NCBI RefSeq assembly: GCF_009208555.1
Contig: NZ_WFLI01000046.1
Coordinates: 1-40,286, forward strand
Direction of reading: 5' to 3'
Length of the DNA: 40,286 nt
DNA from: Janthinobacterium violaceinigrum
GTDB taxonomy: Bacteria > Pseudomonadota > Gammaproteobacteria > Burkholderiales > Burkholderiaceae_D
The notes under the pieces were generated by a model. That model was not told the origin of the DNA and ran no database searches. It saw only the letters and a list, made by a program, of their open reading frames with translations. The position numbers and the translations under genes are program-made. This document shows positions 16,128-24,695 of this stretch, piece by piece; position 1 is the stretch's first letter, and each line of letters begins with the position of its first letter.

Positions 16128-17321
16128 ATGTCGGAAGACAGCGACGCAGAAAAGACCGAAGCCGCGTCACCGAAGCGCCTCGAGCAGGCGCGTGAGGAAG
16201 GCGACGTTCCGCGATCGCGTGAAGTGGCAACGTTTACGGTGCTGATGGCGTCCGGCTGCTGCCTGTGGTTTGCCGGCGACGCCATCGTGCGGCGGCTGAC
16301 GGCCGTCATGGTGTCCGGCCTGAGCCTGGACCGGGAGCAGATACTCAATCCCGACGCGATGATGTTGCGCATCGGCTACGACGTGGGTTCCGTCCTGCTG
16401 ACGTGCCTGCCGTATGCGCTGGCCATCATGCTCGTCGCCCTGGCCTCGCCCGTGCTGGTGGGCGGCTGGCTGTTCAGTTCCAAGGCGTTCACCCCCAATT
16501 TTGGCAAGCTCAACCCGATTCGCGGCCTGGGCAATATGTTTTCGAAGAATGCGCTGGTGGAGTTGCTCAAGGCCATAGCCAAGACCCTCGTCGTGGGCGT
16601 CGTTGCCTGGATGGTGATGCAGCACCAGAAGGATGCCGTGCTGGGCCTGTCGGTCGAATCCCTGCGCGCCGGTTCGGCCCATCTGATCAGTTTGCTGATT
16701 ACGGCGTTCCTGCTGATCGTCGGCGCGCTGGGCCTGATCGCCGCCATCGACGGTCCGTACCAGATGTGGCACTACGCCAACAAGATGAAAATGTCCTTGC
16801 AGGAAGTCAAGCAAGAGTCGAAGGAGTCGGACGGTAATCCGCAGATCAAGGCGAAGATACGCCAGATGCAGCATGAAATGTCGCGCCGCCGCATGATGGC
16901 CGACGTGCCGACGGCCGACGTGGTGGTGACCAATCCTACCCACTACGCGGTGGCCTTGAAGTATGGCGAGAATTCGCGCGGCGCGCCGCAGGTGGTGGCC
17001 AAGGGCGTCGACGAGGTGGCGGCGAAGATCCGCGAACTGGCGGGCGAGCACAAGGTCGCCATCCTGGAAGCGCCGGCCCTGGCGCGCGCGCTGTACAAGC
17101 ACACGGACATCGGCGACGAGATTCCCGAGGCCCTGTACGGCGCCGTGGCCGAGGTGCTCGCGTATGTGTTCCAGCTGCGCAGCTATGGCAAGGGCCAGGG
17201 CGAGCGTCCGGACAAGCCGAAGAAGCTGGACGTGCCGCCCGAGCTCGACCCGCAAAACCCCGCATCGCAGACACCGCCGGCAGCCGGCGCAGCAGACAAG
17301 AATAAAGGAAGTACACCATGA
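16128..17321 (+). CDS. flhB: Flagellar type III export switch protein FlhB
   Basis: A 397-residue inner-membrane component of the flagellar export gate. The N-terminal motif KTEAASPKRLEQAREEGDVPRS precedes four hydrophobic segments. The cytoplasmic domain carries N269-P270-T271-H272 in TNPTHYAVALKY, the autocleavage site that switches export from hook to filament substrates, at the same number as in the Salmonella protein. The C-terminal tail is Pro/Lys-rich. The start at 16128 has CGGAG about seven bases upstream; a TTG directly before it adds one residue. It overlaps flhA by four bases (ATGA). Confidence 0.97.
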   Translation: MSEDSDAEKTEAASPKRLEQAREEGDVPRSREVATFTVLMASGCCLWFAGDAIVRRLTAVMVSGLSLDREQILNPDAMMLRIGYDVGSVLLTCLPYALAIMLVALASPVLVGGWLFSSKAFTPNFGKLNPIRGLGNMFSKNALVELLKAIAKTLVVGVVAWMVMQHQKDAVLGLSVESLRAGSAHLISLLITAFLLIVGALGLIAAIDGPYQMWHYANKMKMSLQEVKQESKESDGNPQIKAKIRQMQHEMSRRRMMADVPTADVVVTNPTHYAVALKYGENSRGAPQVVAKGVDEVAAKIRELAGEHKVAILEAPALARALYKHTDIGDEIPEALYGAVAEVLAYVFQLRSYGKGQGERPDKPKKLDVPPELDPQNPASQTPPAAGAADKNKGSTP

Positions 17322-19414
17322 ACGGCCTGAGAATGCCAGCCTGGCTCAGCGGAATGGGCAACAACGCCAGCAAGGGCATCGCCGCGCCGGTCATCATCAT
17401 CATGCTGCTGGCAATGATGGTGCTGCCGCTGCCCGCCTTCATCCTCGACATCTTCTTCAGTTTCAATATCGCGCTGTCCATCATCGTGCTGCTGACGGCG
17501 CTGTACACGGTCAAGCCGCTCGATTTCATGGCTTTCCCCACCATCCTGCTCGTGTCGACCATGCTGCGCCTGTCGCTGAACGTGGCGTCCACGCGCGTGG
17601 TGCTGACGGAAGGCCATACGGGCGCCGACGCGGCCGGTAAAGTGATTGAAGCGTTCGGCCACTTCCTGATCGGCGGCAACTACACGGTCGGTATCGTGGT
17701 GTTTATCATTTTGACGATCATTAACTTTACCGTCGTGACCAAGGGTGCGGGCCGTATCGCCGAGGTGGGCGCCCGCTTCGCGCTGGACGCCATGCCCGGC
17801 AAGCAGATGGCCATCGATGCGGACCTGAACGCGGGCCTGATCGGCGAAGACGAAGCGCGCCGCCGCCGCACGGAAGTGGCGCAGGAAGCGGAATTTTATG
17901 GCGCCATGGACGGTGCCAGCAAATACGTGCGCGGCGACGCCATCGCCGGCATCATGGTCACCGTCATCAATATCGTCGGCGGCCTGCTGGTGGGCTTGCT
18001 GCAGCACGACATGGGCTTTGCCGATGCGCTCAAGAACTACACCTTGCTGGCCATCGGTGACGGCCTGGTGGCGCAGATTCCTTCGCTGATCATTTCCACG
18101 GCCGCCGGTATCGTCGTCTCGCGCGTGGCCAGCGAACAGGACATCGGCACCCAGCTGGTGGGGCAATTGTTTGCGAAACCGCAAGTGCTGTACATTACCG
18201 CCGGCATCATCGGCGGCATGGGCTTGATTCCCGGCATGCCGAACATGGTCTTCATCCTGCTGGCCTCGCTGCTGGCCGGTTCCGCCTATTTGATCAGCAA
18301 GAAGCGCACGCAGGAAAAAGCGGCGGCCGAAAAGCCGGCCGAAGTGCCGCAAGCCACGGTGGCGCCCGAGCAGGAAGAAGCCAGCTGGCAAGACATCATG
18401 CCCGTCGATACCCTGGGCCTGGAAGTGGGCTACCGCCTGATTCCCCTCGTCGACAAGACGCAGGGCGGCGAATTGCTCAAGCGCATCAAGGGCATCCGCA
18501 AGAAATTCGCCCAGGAAGTGGGCTTTCTGGCGCCGCCCGTGCATATCCGCGACAACCTGGAATTGAAACCGTCCGCCTACCGCATCACCCTCAAGGGCGT
18601 GGAAGTGGGCGTGGGCGAAGCGTTCAACGGCCAGTTCCTGGCCATCAATCCCGGCATGGCCAGCGGCACCTTGCCTGGCCTGACCACGAGCGATCCCGCA
18701 TTCGGCTTGCCCGCCACCTGGATCGACGCCAGCTTGCGCGACCAGGCGCAATCGATGGGCTACACGGTGGTCGATGCGGGCACCGTGGTGGCCACGCACT
18801 TGAACCACCTGATCACCTCGCACGCTTCCGAACTGCTGGGCCGCGCGGAAGTGCAGTCCCTGCTCGATCACCTGGGCAAGGAGTCGCCGCGCCTGGTGGA
18901 AGACCTGGTGCCGAAGATGCTGTCCCTGTCGACCCTGCAAAAAGTGCTGCAGAACCTGCTGGCCGAGGGCGTGCACATCCGCGACATGCGCACCATCATC
19001 GAAACCCTGGCCGAGCATACGGTGCAGACGCAGGACCCGAACGACCTGACGGCGCTGGTGCGCGTGGCCCTGGGCCGCGCCATCGTGCAGCAACTGTTCC
19101 CCGGCGCGGCCGAACTGTCCGTGATGACCCTGGACAGCCGCCTGGAACGCCTGCTGATGCAAGCGATGGGCAATGGCGGCGATGGGGCCGGCATCGAGCC
19201 GGGCCTGGCCGACACCATCGCCCACCAGGCGGGGCTGGCTGCCCAGCAGCAGGAAGCGCTGGGCCTGACGCCCGTGCTGCTGGTGCCGGCGCCGCTGCGG
19301 GCCCTGCTGTCGCGCTTCCTGCGCCGCGCCTTGCCGCAGCTGAAAGTGCTGTCGCATGCGGAAGTGCCGGAAACCAAGACGATACGGGTGACCAGCCTGG
19401 TGGGCGCGCAATAG
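17318..19414 (+). CDS. flhA: Flagellar export gate protein FlhA
   Basis: A 698-residue protein and the largest piece of the export gate. The N-terminal half holds about eight transmembrane segments, with the conserved FHIPEP-family cytoplasmic loop GRIAEVGARFALDAMPGKQMAIDADLNAG... (about residues 143-210) between them. The C-terminal cytoplasmic domain (about 350-698) docks chaperone-substrate complexes. Length and motifs match the family along the whole chain. It is translationally coupled to flhB. A REP-like palindrome lies just beyond the stop. Confidence 0.97.
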   Translation: MNGLRMPAWLSGMGNNASKGIAAPVIIIMLLAMMVLPLPAFILDIFFSFNIALSIIVLLTALYTVKPLDFMAFPTILLVSTMLRLSLNVASTRVVLTEGHTGADAAGKVIEAFGHFLIGGNYTVGIVVFIILTIINFTVVTKGAGRIAEVGARFALDAMPGKQMAIDADLNAGLIGEDEARRRRTEVAQEAEFYGAMDGASKYVRGDAIAGIMVTVINIVGGLLVGLLQHDMGFADALKNYTLLAIGDGLVAQIPSLIISTAAGIVVSRVASEQDIGTQLVGQLFAKPQVLYITAGIIGGMGLIPGMPNMVFILLASLLAGSAYLISKKRTQEKAAAEKPAEVPQATVAPEQEEASWQDIMPVDTLGLEVGYRLIPLVDKTQGGELLKRIKGIRKKFAQEVGFLAPPVHIRDNLELKPSAYRITLKGVEVGVGEAFNGQFLAINPGMASGTLPGLTTSDPAFGLPATWIDASLRDQAQSMGYTVVDAGTVVATHLNHLITSHASELLGRAEVQSLLDHLGKESPRLVEDLVPKMLSLSTLQKVLQNLLAEGVHIRDMRTIIETLAEHTVQTQDPNDLTALVRVALGRAIVQQLFPGAAELSVMTLDSRLERLLMQAMGNGGDGAGIEPGLADTIAHQAGLAAQQQEALGLTPVLLVPAPLRALLSRFLRRALPQLKVLSHAEVPETKTIRVTSLVGAQ

Positions 19415-19431
19415 TCGGCTTTGTCAATGCC

Positions 19432-19495
19432 GGGGTCAGACCCTCAACACCGCCAACAGCAAGGTCATTGCCAACGTGTACGGGGGTCTGACCCC
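19432..19495. repeat. REP-like inverted repeat (copy 1), after flhA
   Basis: GGGGTCAGACCC (19432-19443) and GGGTCTGACCCC (19484-19495) are perfect 12-bp arms 40 bases apart, starting 18 bases after the flhA stop. The same two arms occur at 30560-30586. Each arm contains the short palindrome GGGTCAGACCC. Such GGGGTCAGACCCC elements resemble the palindromes mobilised by REP-associated tyrosine transposases, but none of those is in the window. Confidence 0.75.
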
Positions 19496-19670
19496 AACCT
19501 CCCAGCCCTTGCTTTTGGTCAAATAAACATCAATTTCCTGCCGGCAAACTGAATAACGGGTACTTTCCCGTCCTGTTCCTTCGATCATTTCCTCCAAGCA
19601 TCGCTAATAATGGAAACTGTCCGGGTGATCTGTGTCCATGTGGAAGACAGCACTCAAGCAACAGGAGTCG
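19496..19670. other. Gap before flhF: nothing assigned
   Basis: Between the palindrome and the small ORF at 19671 I see no clear promoter or terminator. The stretch 19500-19560 is AT-richer (GGTCAAATAAACATCAA) and could carry the flhF promoter, but I find no good pair of boxes and no sigma-28 match. Confidence 0.4.
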
Positions 19671-19730
19671 ATGATGGTCACACAGTTCAGCCAATATTGC
19701 GCCACCCCCGCCTTGGGAGGCCGGTCATGA
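19671..19730 (+). CDS. Candidate 19-codon leader ORF overlapping flhF
   Basis: ATGATG follows AGGAG by four bases (19663-19667) and opens a 19-residue frame (MMVTQFSQY ... LGGRS) whose TGA (19728-19730) overlaps the flhF ATG (19727) by the ATGA arrangement used for translational coupling elsewhere in this locus. It is too short for homology and could be chance. If translated, it would deliver ribosomes to the flhF start. No function is claimed. Confidence 0.35.
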   Translation: MMVTQFSQYCATPALGGRS

Positions 19731-21055
19731 ATGTGAAGAAATTTACGGGCGCCTCGTCGCGCGATGCGCTGCGCAAGGTGCGCGAAGCGCTGGGCCCCGA
19801 TGCCGTGATCCTGTCGAACCGCCAGGCCGATGGCGTGGTGGAAATCCTCGCGCTGGCCAATGACGATGCCGCTTCGCTGGCCTCGCCGCCGGCCGCCTCC
19901 GAAATGGCCCAGCCCCGTCCCCAGTTGCAGACCCAGTTCGCCACGCCGCAGCGCGCGGCCGCCCCGGCCCAGCGTCCCGCCGCGCCGCGCCAGCCAGCGC
20001 CGCGCCAGGCTTCCTCCGAGCCAGTGGACATGGCCCGCATGCAGCAGATGATGGCCAGCGCGCTGGCGCACGTCAAGGAAAACGCCGCCGCCGAAATGAG
20101 CGGCATGATGAATGAAATCCGCGCCATGCGCGGCATGATGGAAACCCAGCTGGCGGAAATCTCGTGGGGCTCGACGCAGCAGCGCGAGCCGCAAAAAGCC
20201 GTGGTGCTGCGCGAAATGCTGGCAGCCGGCTTCTCGGCCAGCCTGGCGCGCTACCTGATCGACAAGCTGCCCGCCGGCCTCGATGGCGCGCAAAGCATGC
20301 GCTGGATCAAGACGGTCCTGAGCCGCAACCTCAATACCGTGGCCAATGAAGACGCCATGCTGGAGCAGGGCGGCGTGTTCGCCCTCGTAGGCCCGACGGG
20401 CGTGGGCAAAACCACCAGCACAGCCAAGCTGGCCGCCCGCTGCGTGATGCGCCACGGCCCGGAAAAGCTGGCCCTGATCACTACCGATGCCTATCGTATC
20501 GGCGCGCATGAACAGCTGCGCATCTACGGCAAGATCCTCGGCGTGATGGTGCATTCCGTGAAGGACGAGGCGGACCTGCGCATCGCCCTGAAGGAATTGA
20601 AGAACAAGCATACGGTGCTGATCGATACGGTGGGCGTGAGCCAGCGCGACCAGATGGTGACGGAGCAGGTGGCCATGCTGTCGGGCGCCGGCGCCGATGT
20701 GAAACGCCTGCTGTGCCTGAACTCCACGGCCACGCAGGAAACCCTCAATGAAGTGGTGCGCGCCTACCAGGGCAGCGGCCTGGCCGGCTGCATCATGACC
20801 AAGCTCGATGAAGCGGCGTCGATCGGCAACGTGCTCGACGTGGTGATCCGCCAGAAGCTGAACCTGTTCTATGTGTCGAACGGCCAGCGCGTGCCGGAAG
20901 ACCTGTACCTGGCCGACCGCGGCTACCTGATCGACCGTGCCTTCAAGCTCAAGCGCGATGCGGCGGCCACGCAGTTTTCCGATGCCGAACTGCCGCTGCT
21001 GATGGCGCAGGCAGCTGCCCGCAACAATGAAGCGCGCGGGGTGCACCTTGGCTAA
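19727..21055 (+). CDS. flhF: Flagellar biosynthesis SRP-like GTPase FlhF
   Basis: A 442-residue SRP-family GTPase that fixes the site of polar flagellum assembly. The N-terminal B region begins MNVKKFTGASSRDALRKVREALG. A Pro/Gln/Ala-rich linker covers about 60-105, a Met-rich helical N domain follows, and the G domain begins near 221 with GPTGVGKTTSTAKLA (P-loop), TTDAYRIGAHEQL, DTVGVSQRD and TKLDEA. I chose 19727 because GGGAGG lies six bases upstream and the protein then starts at the conserved MNVKKF; the frame is open upstream to 19610. The family normally works with FlhG, which follows directly. Confidence 0.95.
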   Translation: MNVKKFTGASSRDALRKVREALGPDAVILSNRQADGVVEILALANDDAASLASPPAASEMAQPRPQLQTQFATPQRAAAPAQRPAAPRQPAPRQASSEPVDMARMQQMMASALAHVKENAAAEMSGMMNEIRAMRGMMETQLAEISWGSTQQREPQKAVVLREMLAAGFSASLARYLIDKLPAGLDGAQSMRWIKTVLSRNLNTVANEDAMLEQGGVFALVGPTGVGKTTSTAKLAARCVMRHGPEKLALITTDAYRIGAHEQLRIYGKILGVMVHSVKDEADLRIALKELKNKHTVLIDTVGVSQRDQMVTEQVAMLSGAGADVKRLLCLNSTATQETLNEVVRAYQGSGLAGCIMTKLDEAASIGNVLDVVIRQKLNLFYVSNGQRVPEDLYLADRGYLIDRAFKLKRDAAATQFSDAELPLLMAQAAARNNEARGVHLG

Positions 21056-21911
21056 TTTCGATTTCGACCAGGCCGAAGGCTTGCGCCGCATGCTGGCCGG
21101 CCCGCAGCCGCGCGTCATGACGTTCCTCTCGGCCACGCCGCAGGACGACAAGGGCGCCATGCTGGTCAACCTGGGCGCCTCGCTGGCCTATGGCGGCAAT
21201 GACGTGCTGCTGCTCGACGCCAGCGGCGGCAGCGATGGCGTGGCATCGCGCCTGGGACTGGCGCATGGCGCCAGCCTGCGCGACGTGGCGCGCCAGCAGT
21301 GCGGCCTGAACCAGGTGATCCACCAGGTGCCGCAAGGCTTCGGCGTGGCCAGCCTGGGCGCGCGCAACCACCTGATGGACAGCATGGACTATGCGGGCGC
21401 GGACGAACTGCGCCGCCTGGGCAAGACCTTCGAGGTGCTGGCGCGCCAGAGCGGCATCGTGCTGGTCGACGGCGTCGTGGCCGACGAGGGCGACTGCTTC
21501 CCCGTGCCGCTGATGGCCTCGTCCGACATCGTCGTGCAGGTATCGACCAGCGCCACCTCGATCAAGGCGGCGTACTGCCTGATCAAGCGCCTGAGCCAGG
21601 AACTGGGACGGCGTCCGTTTGGCATTCTTGTCACGGGCGCTTCCGAATCCGAGGCAAAAGTGGTATACGATAATATGGCGCAGGCGGCGAGCCGCTACCT
21701 GGCCGTGAAACTGACTTCGATGGGGTCGGTGCCTGCCGATGAGTATCTGCACCGCGCGGCGCGGTTGGGCCGCAGCGTGGTCGATGCGTTTCCGCTGGCG
21801 GGCGCTTCGGTGGCGTTTCGCGGACTGGCCGAGCGGCTGGCCCGTTCGGCGGCGCCGGTGCTGGGCGGTACCTTGTGCCAGACGGGGAGCGCACACCATT
21901 TCAGCGCCTGA
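21027..21911 (+). CDS. flhG: FlhG/FleN-like MinD-family protein with degenerate P-loop
   Basis: A protein of about 294 residues in the place of FlhG, the MinD-type ATPase that limits flagellar number and partners FlhF. The N-terminal DQAEGLRRML is the FlhF-activating helix. The deviant Walker A is altered: SATPQDDKGA (about 35-44) stands where MinD proteins have SGKGGVGKT. One lysine (about 42) is kept while the signature lysine and the Thr are lost. LLLDAS keeps the switch-I Asp, and the usual DTGAG is replaced by LVDGVV. The remaining fold (DIVVQVSTSATSIKAAYCLIKRL) fits. The ATG at 21027 overlaps flhF by 29 bases; a TTG at 21048 would give (M)ANFDFDQAEG and may be the real start. Confidence 0.85.
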   Translation: MKRAGCTLANFDFDQAEGLRRMLAGPQPRVMTFLSATPQDDKGAMLVNLGASLAYGGNDVLLLDASGGSDGVASRLGLAHGASLRDVARQQCGLNQVIHQVPQGFGVASLGARNHLMDSMDYAGADELRRLGKTFEVLARQSGIVLVDGVVADEGDCFPVPLMASSDIVVQVSTSATSIKAAYCLIKRLSQELGRRPFGILVTGASESEAKVVYDNMAQAASRYLAVKLTSMGSVPADEYLHRAARLGRSVVDAFPLAGASVAFRGLAERLARSAAPVLGGTLCQTGSAHHFSA

Positions 21912-21956
21912 ATGCAACCGTAGCACCAGATAAGACGAGAAAACAATAAGCAGCCT

Positions 21957-22688
21957 ATGTACACGGTCAAAGGGAAATCGAACAAGGACCATTTGCTGAC
22001 GGAACACATTCCGCTGGTGAAGCGTCTGGCGCACCATATGAAGGCGAAATTGCCGCCTTCGGTCGAGGTCGATGACCTGATCCAGGCCGGCATGATCGGC
22101 TTGCTGGATGCCATTACCCGCTATGAAGAGACGCATGGCGCGCAGTTCGAGACGTATGCCGTGCTGCGCATCCGCGGCGCCATGCTCGACGAATTGCGCA
22201 CCAGCGACTGGCTGCCGCGCAGCATGCGCCAGAACATGCGCAAGATCGAAGAGGCGATGAGCATCCTGCAGCAGCGCCTGGGCCATCCGCCGACGGAGTC
22301 GGAAGTGGCCAAGCTGCTCAAGATGTCGCTGGCCGACTACCAGGAAATGCTGGGCGACGGCGGCGGCCACCAGCTCGTGTACTACGAAGATTTTCATGAC
22401 CCGGACGGCAATGACAGCTTCCTCGACCGCCATTGCGTGGACGAGGACAGCGACCCCTTGCGTTCCCTGCTCGATACCGATTTCCGGCAGTCCGTGATCG
22501 ATGCCATCGATGCGCTGCCGCCACGCGAGAAAATACTCATGGGCCTGTACTACGAAGAAGAGCTGAACCTGAAGGAGATCGGCGCGGTGATGGGCGTGTC
22601 GGAATCGCGCGTCTCGCAGCTGCATACCCAGGCCGTCGCGCGCCTGCGCGCAACCTTGAGGGAGCAGGCGTGGACTGGTCCAGCGTAA
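21957..22688 (+). CDS. fliA: Flagellar sigma factor FliA (sigma-28)
   Basis: A 243-residue sigma-70-family factor that directs RNA polymerase to late flagellar promoters. Region 2 includes DLIQAGMIGLLDAITRY and FETYAVLRIRGAMLDELR, followed by DWLPRSMR, the FliA hallmark. Region 4 has the helix-turn-helix LNLKEIGAVMGVSESRVSQLHTQA. It is held in check by FlgM, encoded about 4 kb away in this window, and should read the flgM promoter at 26435-26461. Its end overlaps the motC start by 19 bases. Confidence 0.97.
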   Translation: MYTVKGKSNKDHLLTEHIPLVKRLAHHMKAKLPPSVEVDDLIQAGMIGLLDAITRYEETHGAQFETYAVLRIRGAMLDELRTSDWLPRSMRQNMRKIEEAMSILQQRLGHPPTESEVAKLLKMSLADYQEMLGDGGGHQLVYYEDFHDPDGNDSFLDRHCVDEDSDPLRSLLDTDFRQSVIDAIDALPPREKILMGLYYEEELNLKEIGAVMGVSESRVSQLHTQAVARLRATLREQAWTGPA

Positions 22689-23416
22689 TCGGGCTGGCGC
22701 TGGCGCTGGCGGGCCTGCTGGTCGGCCAGGCACTGGAAGGCGGCAAGATGGCCTCCCTGCTGCAGCCGGCCGCCTTTGCCATCGTCATCGTCGGCACCTT
22801 CGGCGCCGTGCTGCTGCAGACGCGGCTGCGCACCTTCGTGCGGGGCCTGGAAATGCTGCGCTGGGTCTTCCTGCCGCCGGCCGACACGCGCGCCGCGCTG
22901 GCGCGCGACATCGGGCAATGGAGCCTGACGGCGCGCCGCGACGGCCCGCTGGCCCTCGAGCGCCTGATGGAAAATACGGCCGACCGCTTCAATGCCAAGG
23001 GCTTGCGCATGATCGTCGACGGCATCGCGCCCGACAAGCTGCGCCAGCTGCTCGACGTGGAAATCTCCGCCTATGAAATGGCCGAGCGCCAGGCCGTCAA
23101 GGTGTGGGAATCGGCGGCCGGCTATTCGCCCACCATCGGCATCCTGGGCGCCGTGCTGGGCCTGATCCACGTGATGGAAAATCTCACCGACCCCAGCAAA
23201 CTGGGCGGCGGCATCGCCGTCGCGTTCGTGTCGACCATCTACGGCGTCGGCCTGGCCAATCTGCTGTTCCTGCCGGTGGCGAATAAACTCAAGGCCATCG
23301 TTTCGCGCCGCGTGCTGCAGTATGAAATCACGGCCGCCGTGCTGTACGACATCGCCACGGGCGACCATACGCGCATCATCGAAGAGCGTGTGTCCAGCCT
23401 GCTGCACGAGCACTGA
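22670..23416 (+). CDS. motC: Flagellar motor stator protein MotC (MotA family)
   Basis: A 248-residue stator subunit that starts with GTG at 22670 after GAGGGAG, inside the end of fliA; the protein begins (M)DWSSVIGLALALAGLLVG. Four transmembrane segments are visible: two near the N-terminus and two around YSPTIGILGAVLGLIHVM and IAVAFVSTIYGVGLANLLFLPVA. The cytoplasmic loop between them carries charged residues for contact with the rotor. The P-T-I-G-I-L-G and A-F-V-S-T-I-Y-G-V motifs are those of MotA/PomA/ExbB-type proton channels. With MotD it forms a second stator pair known from Pseudomonas and Burkholderiales. Any motA/motB pair would lie outside the window. Confidence 0.95.
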   Translation: MDWSSVIGLALALAGLLVGQALEGGKMASLLQPAAFAIVIVGTFGAVLLQTRLRTFVRGLEMLRWVFLPPADTRAALARDIGQWSLTARRDGPLALERLMENTADRFNAKGLRMIVDGIAPDKLRQLLDVEISAYEMAERQAVKVWESAAGYSPTIGILGAVLGLIHVMENLTDPSKLGGGIAVAFVSTIYGVGLANLLFLPVANKLKAIVSRRVLQYEITAAVLYDIATGDHTRIIEERVSSLLHEH

Positions 23417-23418
23417 CC

Positions 23419-24198
23419 ATGATGCGGCGCGCGCGCAGGAAGTATGACGAGGAACCGGACAACCAGGACCGCTGGCTGATCTCGTACGCCGACTTCATCA
23501 CCCTGCTGTTCGCCTTCTTCGTCGTCATGTATGCGATTTCGCAAGTCAACGAAGGCAAGTACCGCGTCTTCCAGAACGCCATCGGCCAGGCCTTCAGCCT
23601 GGAAAAGGGCGCGCCGCCCATCGTCATGGAAGCGCCGCAAGCCATCCCGCTGCCCAATCCCGCCCTGAAACGCCGCACGGAAGCCATCCGCCGCGAGCGT
23701 GAACACATGACGCGCCTGGCGCAGGACCTGACGTCCACCCTGGCGCCGCTGGTCAAGGAAGGCAAGGTGCGGGTCACGCAGACGAGCCGTGGCGTCAGCG
23801 TGGAAATCAATGCCAGCGTGCTGTTCGACCCGGGCGCGGCGCGCCTGACGGCGGAATCGGACCAGGCCCTGCGCGCCGTGGCCGTGCTGCTCAAGGACGA
23901 CACGCATGACGTGCAGGTGGAAGGGCATACGGACGTGCAGCCGATCAGCAATTCGAACTTTGCCTCGAACTGGGAACTGTCGGCCGCGCGCGCCAGCGCC
24001 GTGGTGCGCCTGTTCATCGCCAGCGGCGTGAAGGCGTCGCGCCTGACGGCCGTGGGCCACGCCGACAACATCCCCGTGGCACCGAACGCCACGCCGGAAG
24101 GGCGCGCGCGCAACCGCCGCGTGGCCGTGACGATCCTGTCGGGCATCCCGGAAACGGTGACGGAAGTGCCGACGGCGCCCGTGGCGCCAGCCAACTGA
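23419..24198 (+). CDS. motD: Flagellar motor stator protein MotD (MotB family)
   Basis: A 259-residue partner of MotC. A basic head is followed by one transmembrane helix with the proton-binding Asp in WLISYADFITLLFAFFVVMY (about 18-37). Next come a plug/linker region and a C-terminal OmpA-like peptidoglycan-binding domain (about 130-250) with VEGHTDVQP, NWELSAARA and RNRRVAVTI. The start is two bases after the motC stop, so the two are co-translated. The D in YADF is present, consistent with a working proton channel. Confidence 0.95.
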   Translation: MMRRARRKYDEEPDNQDRWLISYADFITLLFAFFVVMYAISQVNEGKYRVFQNAIGQAFSLEKGAPPIVMEAPQAIPLPNPALKRRTEAIRREREHMTRLAQDLTSTLAPLVKEGKVRVTQTSRGVSVEINASVLFDPGAARLTAESDQALRAVAVLLKDDTHDVQVEGHTDVQPISNSNFASNWELSAARASAVVRLFIASGVKASRLTAVGHADNIPVAPNATPEGRARNRRVAVTILSGIPETVTEVPTAPVAPAN

Positions 24199-24222
24199 GC
24201 TCGTCAACTGCGGGCTGCCGCT

Positions 24223-24231
24223 TGGTACAAT
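24223..24231 (+). promoter_or_regulatory. Extended -10 promoter before yciH
   Basis: TGGTACAAT matches the extended -10 form TGnTAnAAT, 30 bases before the yciH start and just after the motD stop (24198). A clear -35 box is missing, which is common for extended -10 promoters. It would give yciH transcription of its own inside the flagellar cluster. Confidence 0.45.
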
Positions 24232-24260
24232 CGCGCTTTCTTCCTTTTTATCTTTCCCTC

Positions 24261-24623
24261 ATGAAAAGCAGCTCCCTGGGCGGTCTCGTCTATTCCACCG
24301 AAACGGGCCGCATGTGCCCCGCGTGCCGCCAGCCGCTGGCGCAATGCGCGTGCAAGGCGCAAGCGAAGGCGGCGCCTGCGGGCGACGGCGTGGTGCGCGT
24401 GTCGCGCCAGACCAAGGGTCGCGGCGGCAAGAGCGTCACCGTGGTCAAGGGCTTGCCGCTGGACGCCATCGCGCTGGCCCTGCTGGGCAAGCAGTTGCGC
24501 ACGCAGTGCGGTTCGGGCGGCACGGTCAAGGATGGCGTGATCGAAGTGCAGGGCGACCATGTGGACACCATCGTGGCTGCGCTGACCAGGCTGGGCCACC
24601 AGCCGAAAAAGGCGGGCGGCTAG
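24261..24623 (+). CDS. yciH: SUI1/YciH-family translation factor
   Basis: A 120-residue homologue of eukaryotic initiation factor eIF1 (SUI1). Residues about 9-17 give the YciH start block LVYSTETGR. A zinc-ribbon-like CPAC-x6-CAC (C19, C22, C29, C31) follows, then the SUI1 fold with GDGVVRVSRQTKGRGGKSVTVVKGLPL and LGKQLRTQCGSGGTVKDGVIEVQGDH. E. coli YciH lacks this cysteine cluster as far as I recall. The family discriminates against poor initiation sites and is thought to act under stress. It sits between motD and flgN but has no known flagellar role. Confidence 0.9.
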   Translation: MKSSSLGGLVYSTETGRMCPACRQPLAQCACKAQAKAAPAGDGVVRVSRQTKGRGGKSVTVVKGLPLDAIALALLGKQLRTQCGSGGTVKDGVIEVQGDHVDTIVAALTRLGHQPKKAGG

Positions 24624-24695
24624 CAGGGCCGCGTGCGTGCGGCACGGTGCCGCGCGCCTGTGGTAACGTGCGTTTCCTTTTATGCGCCTCCTCAC

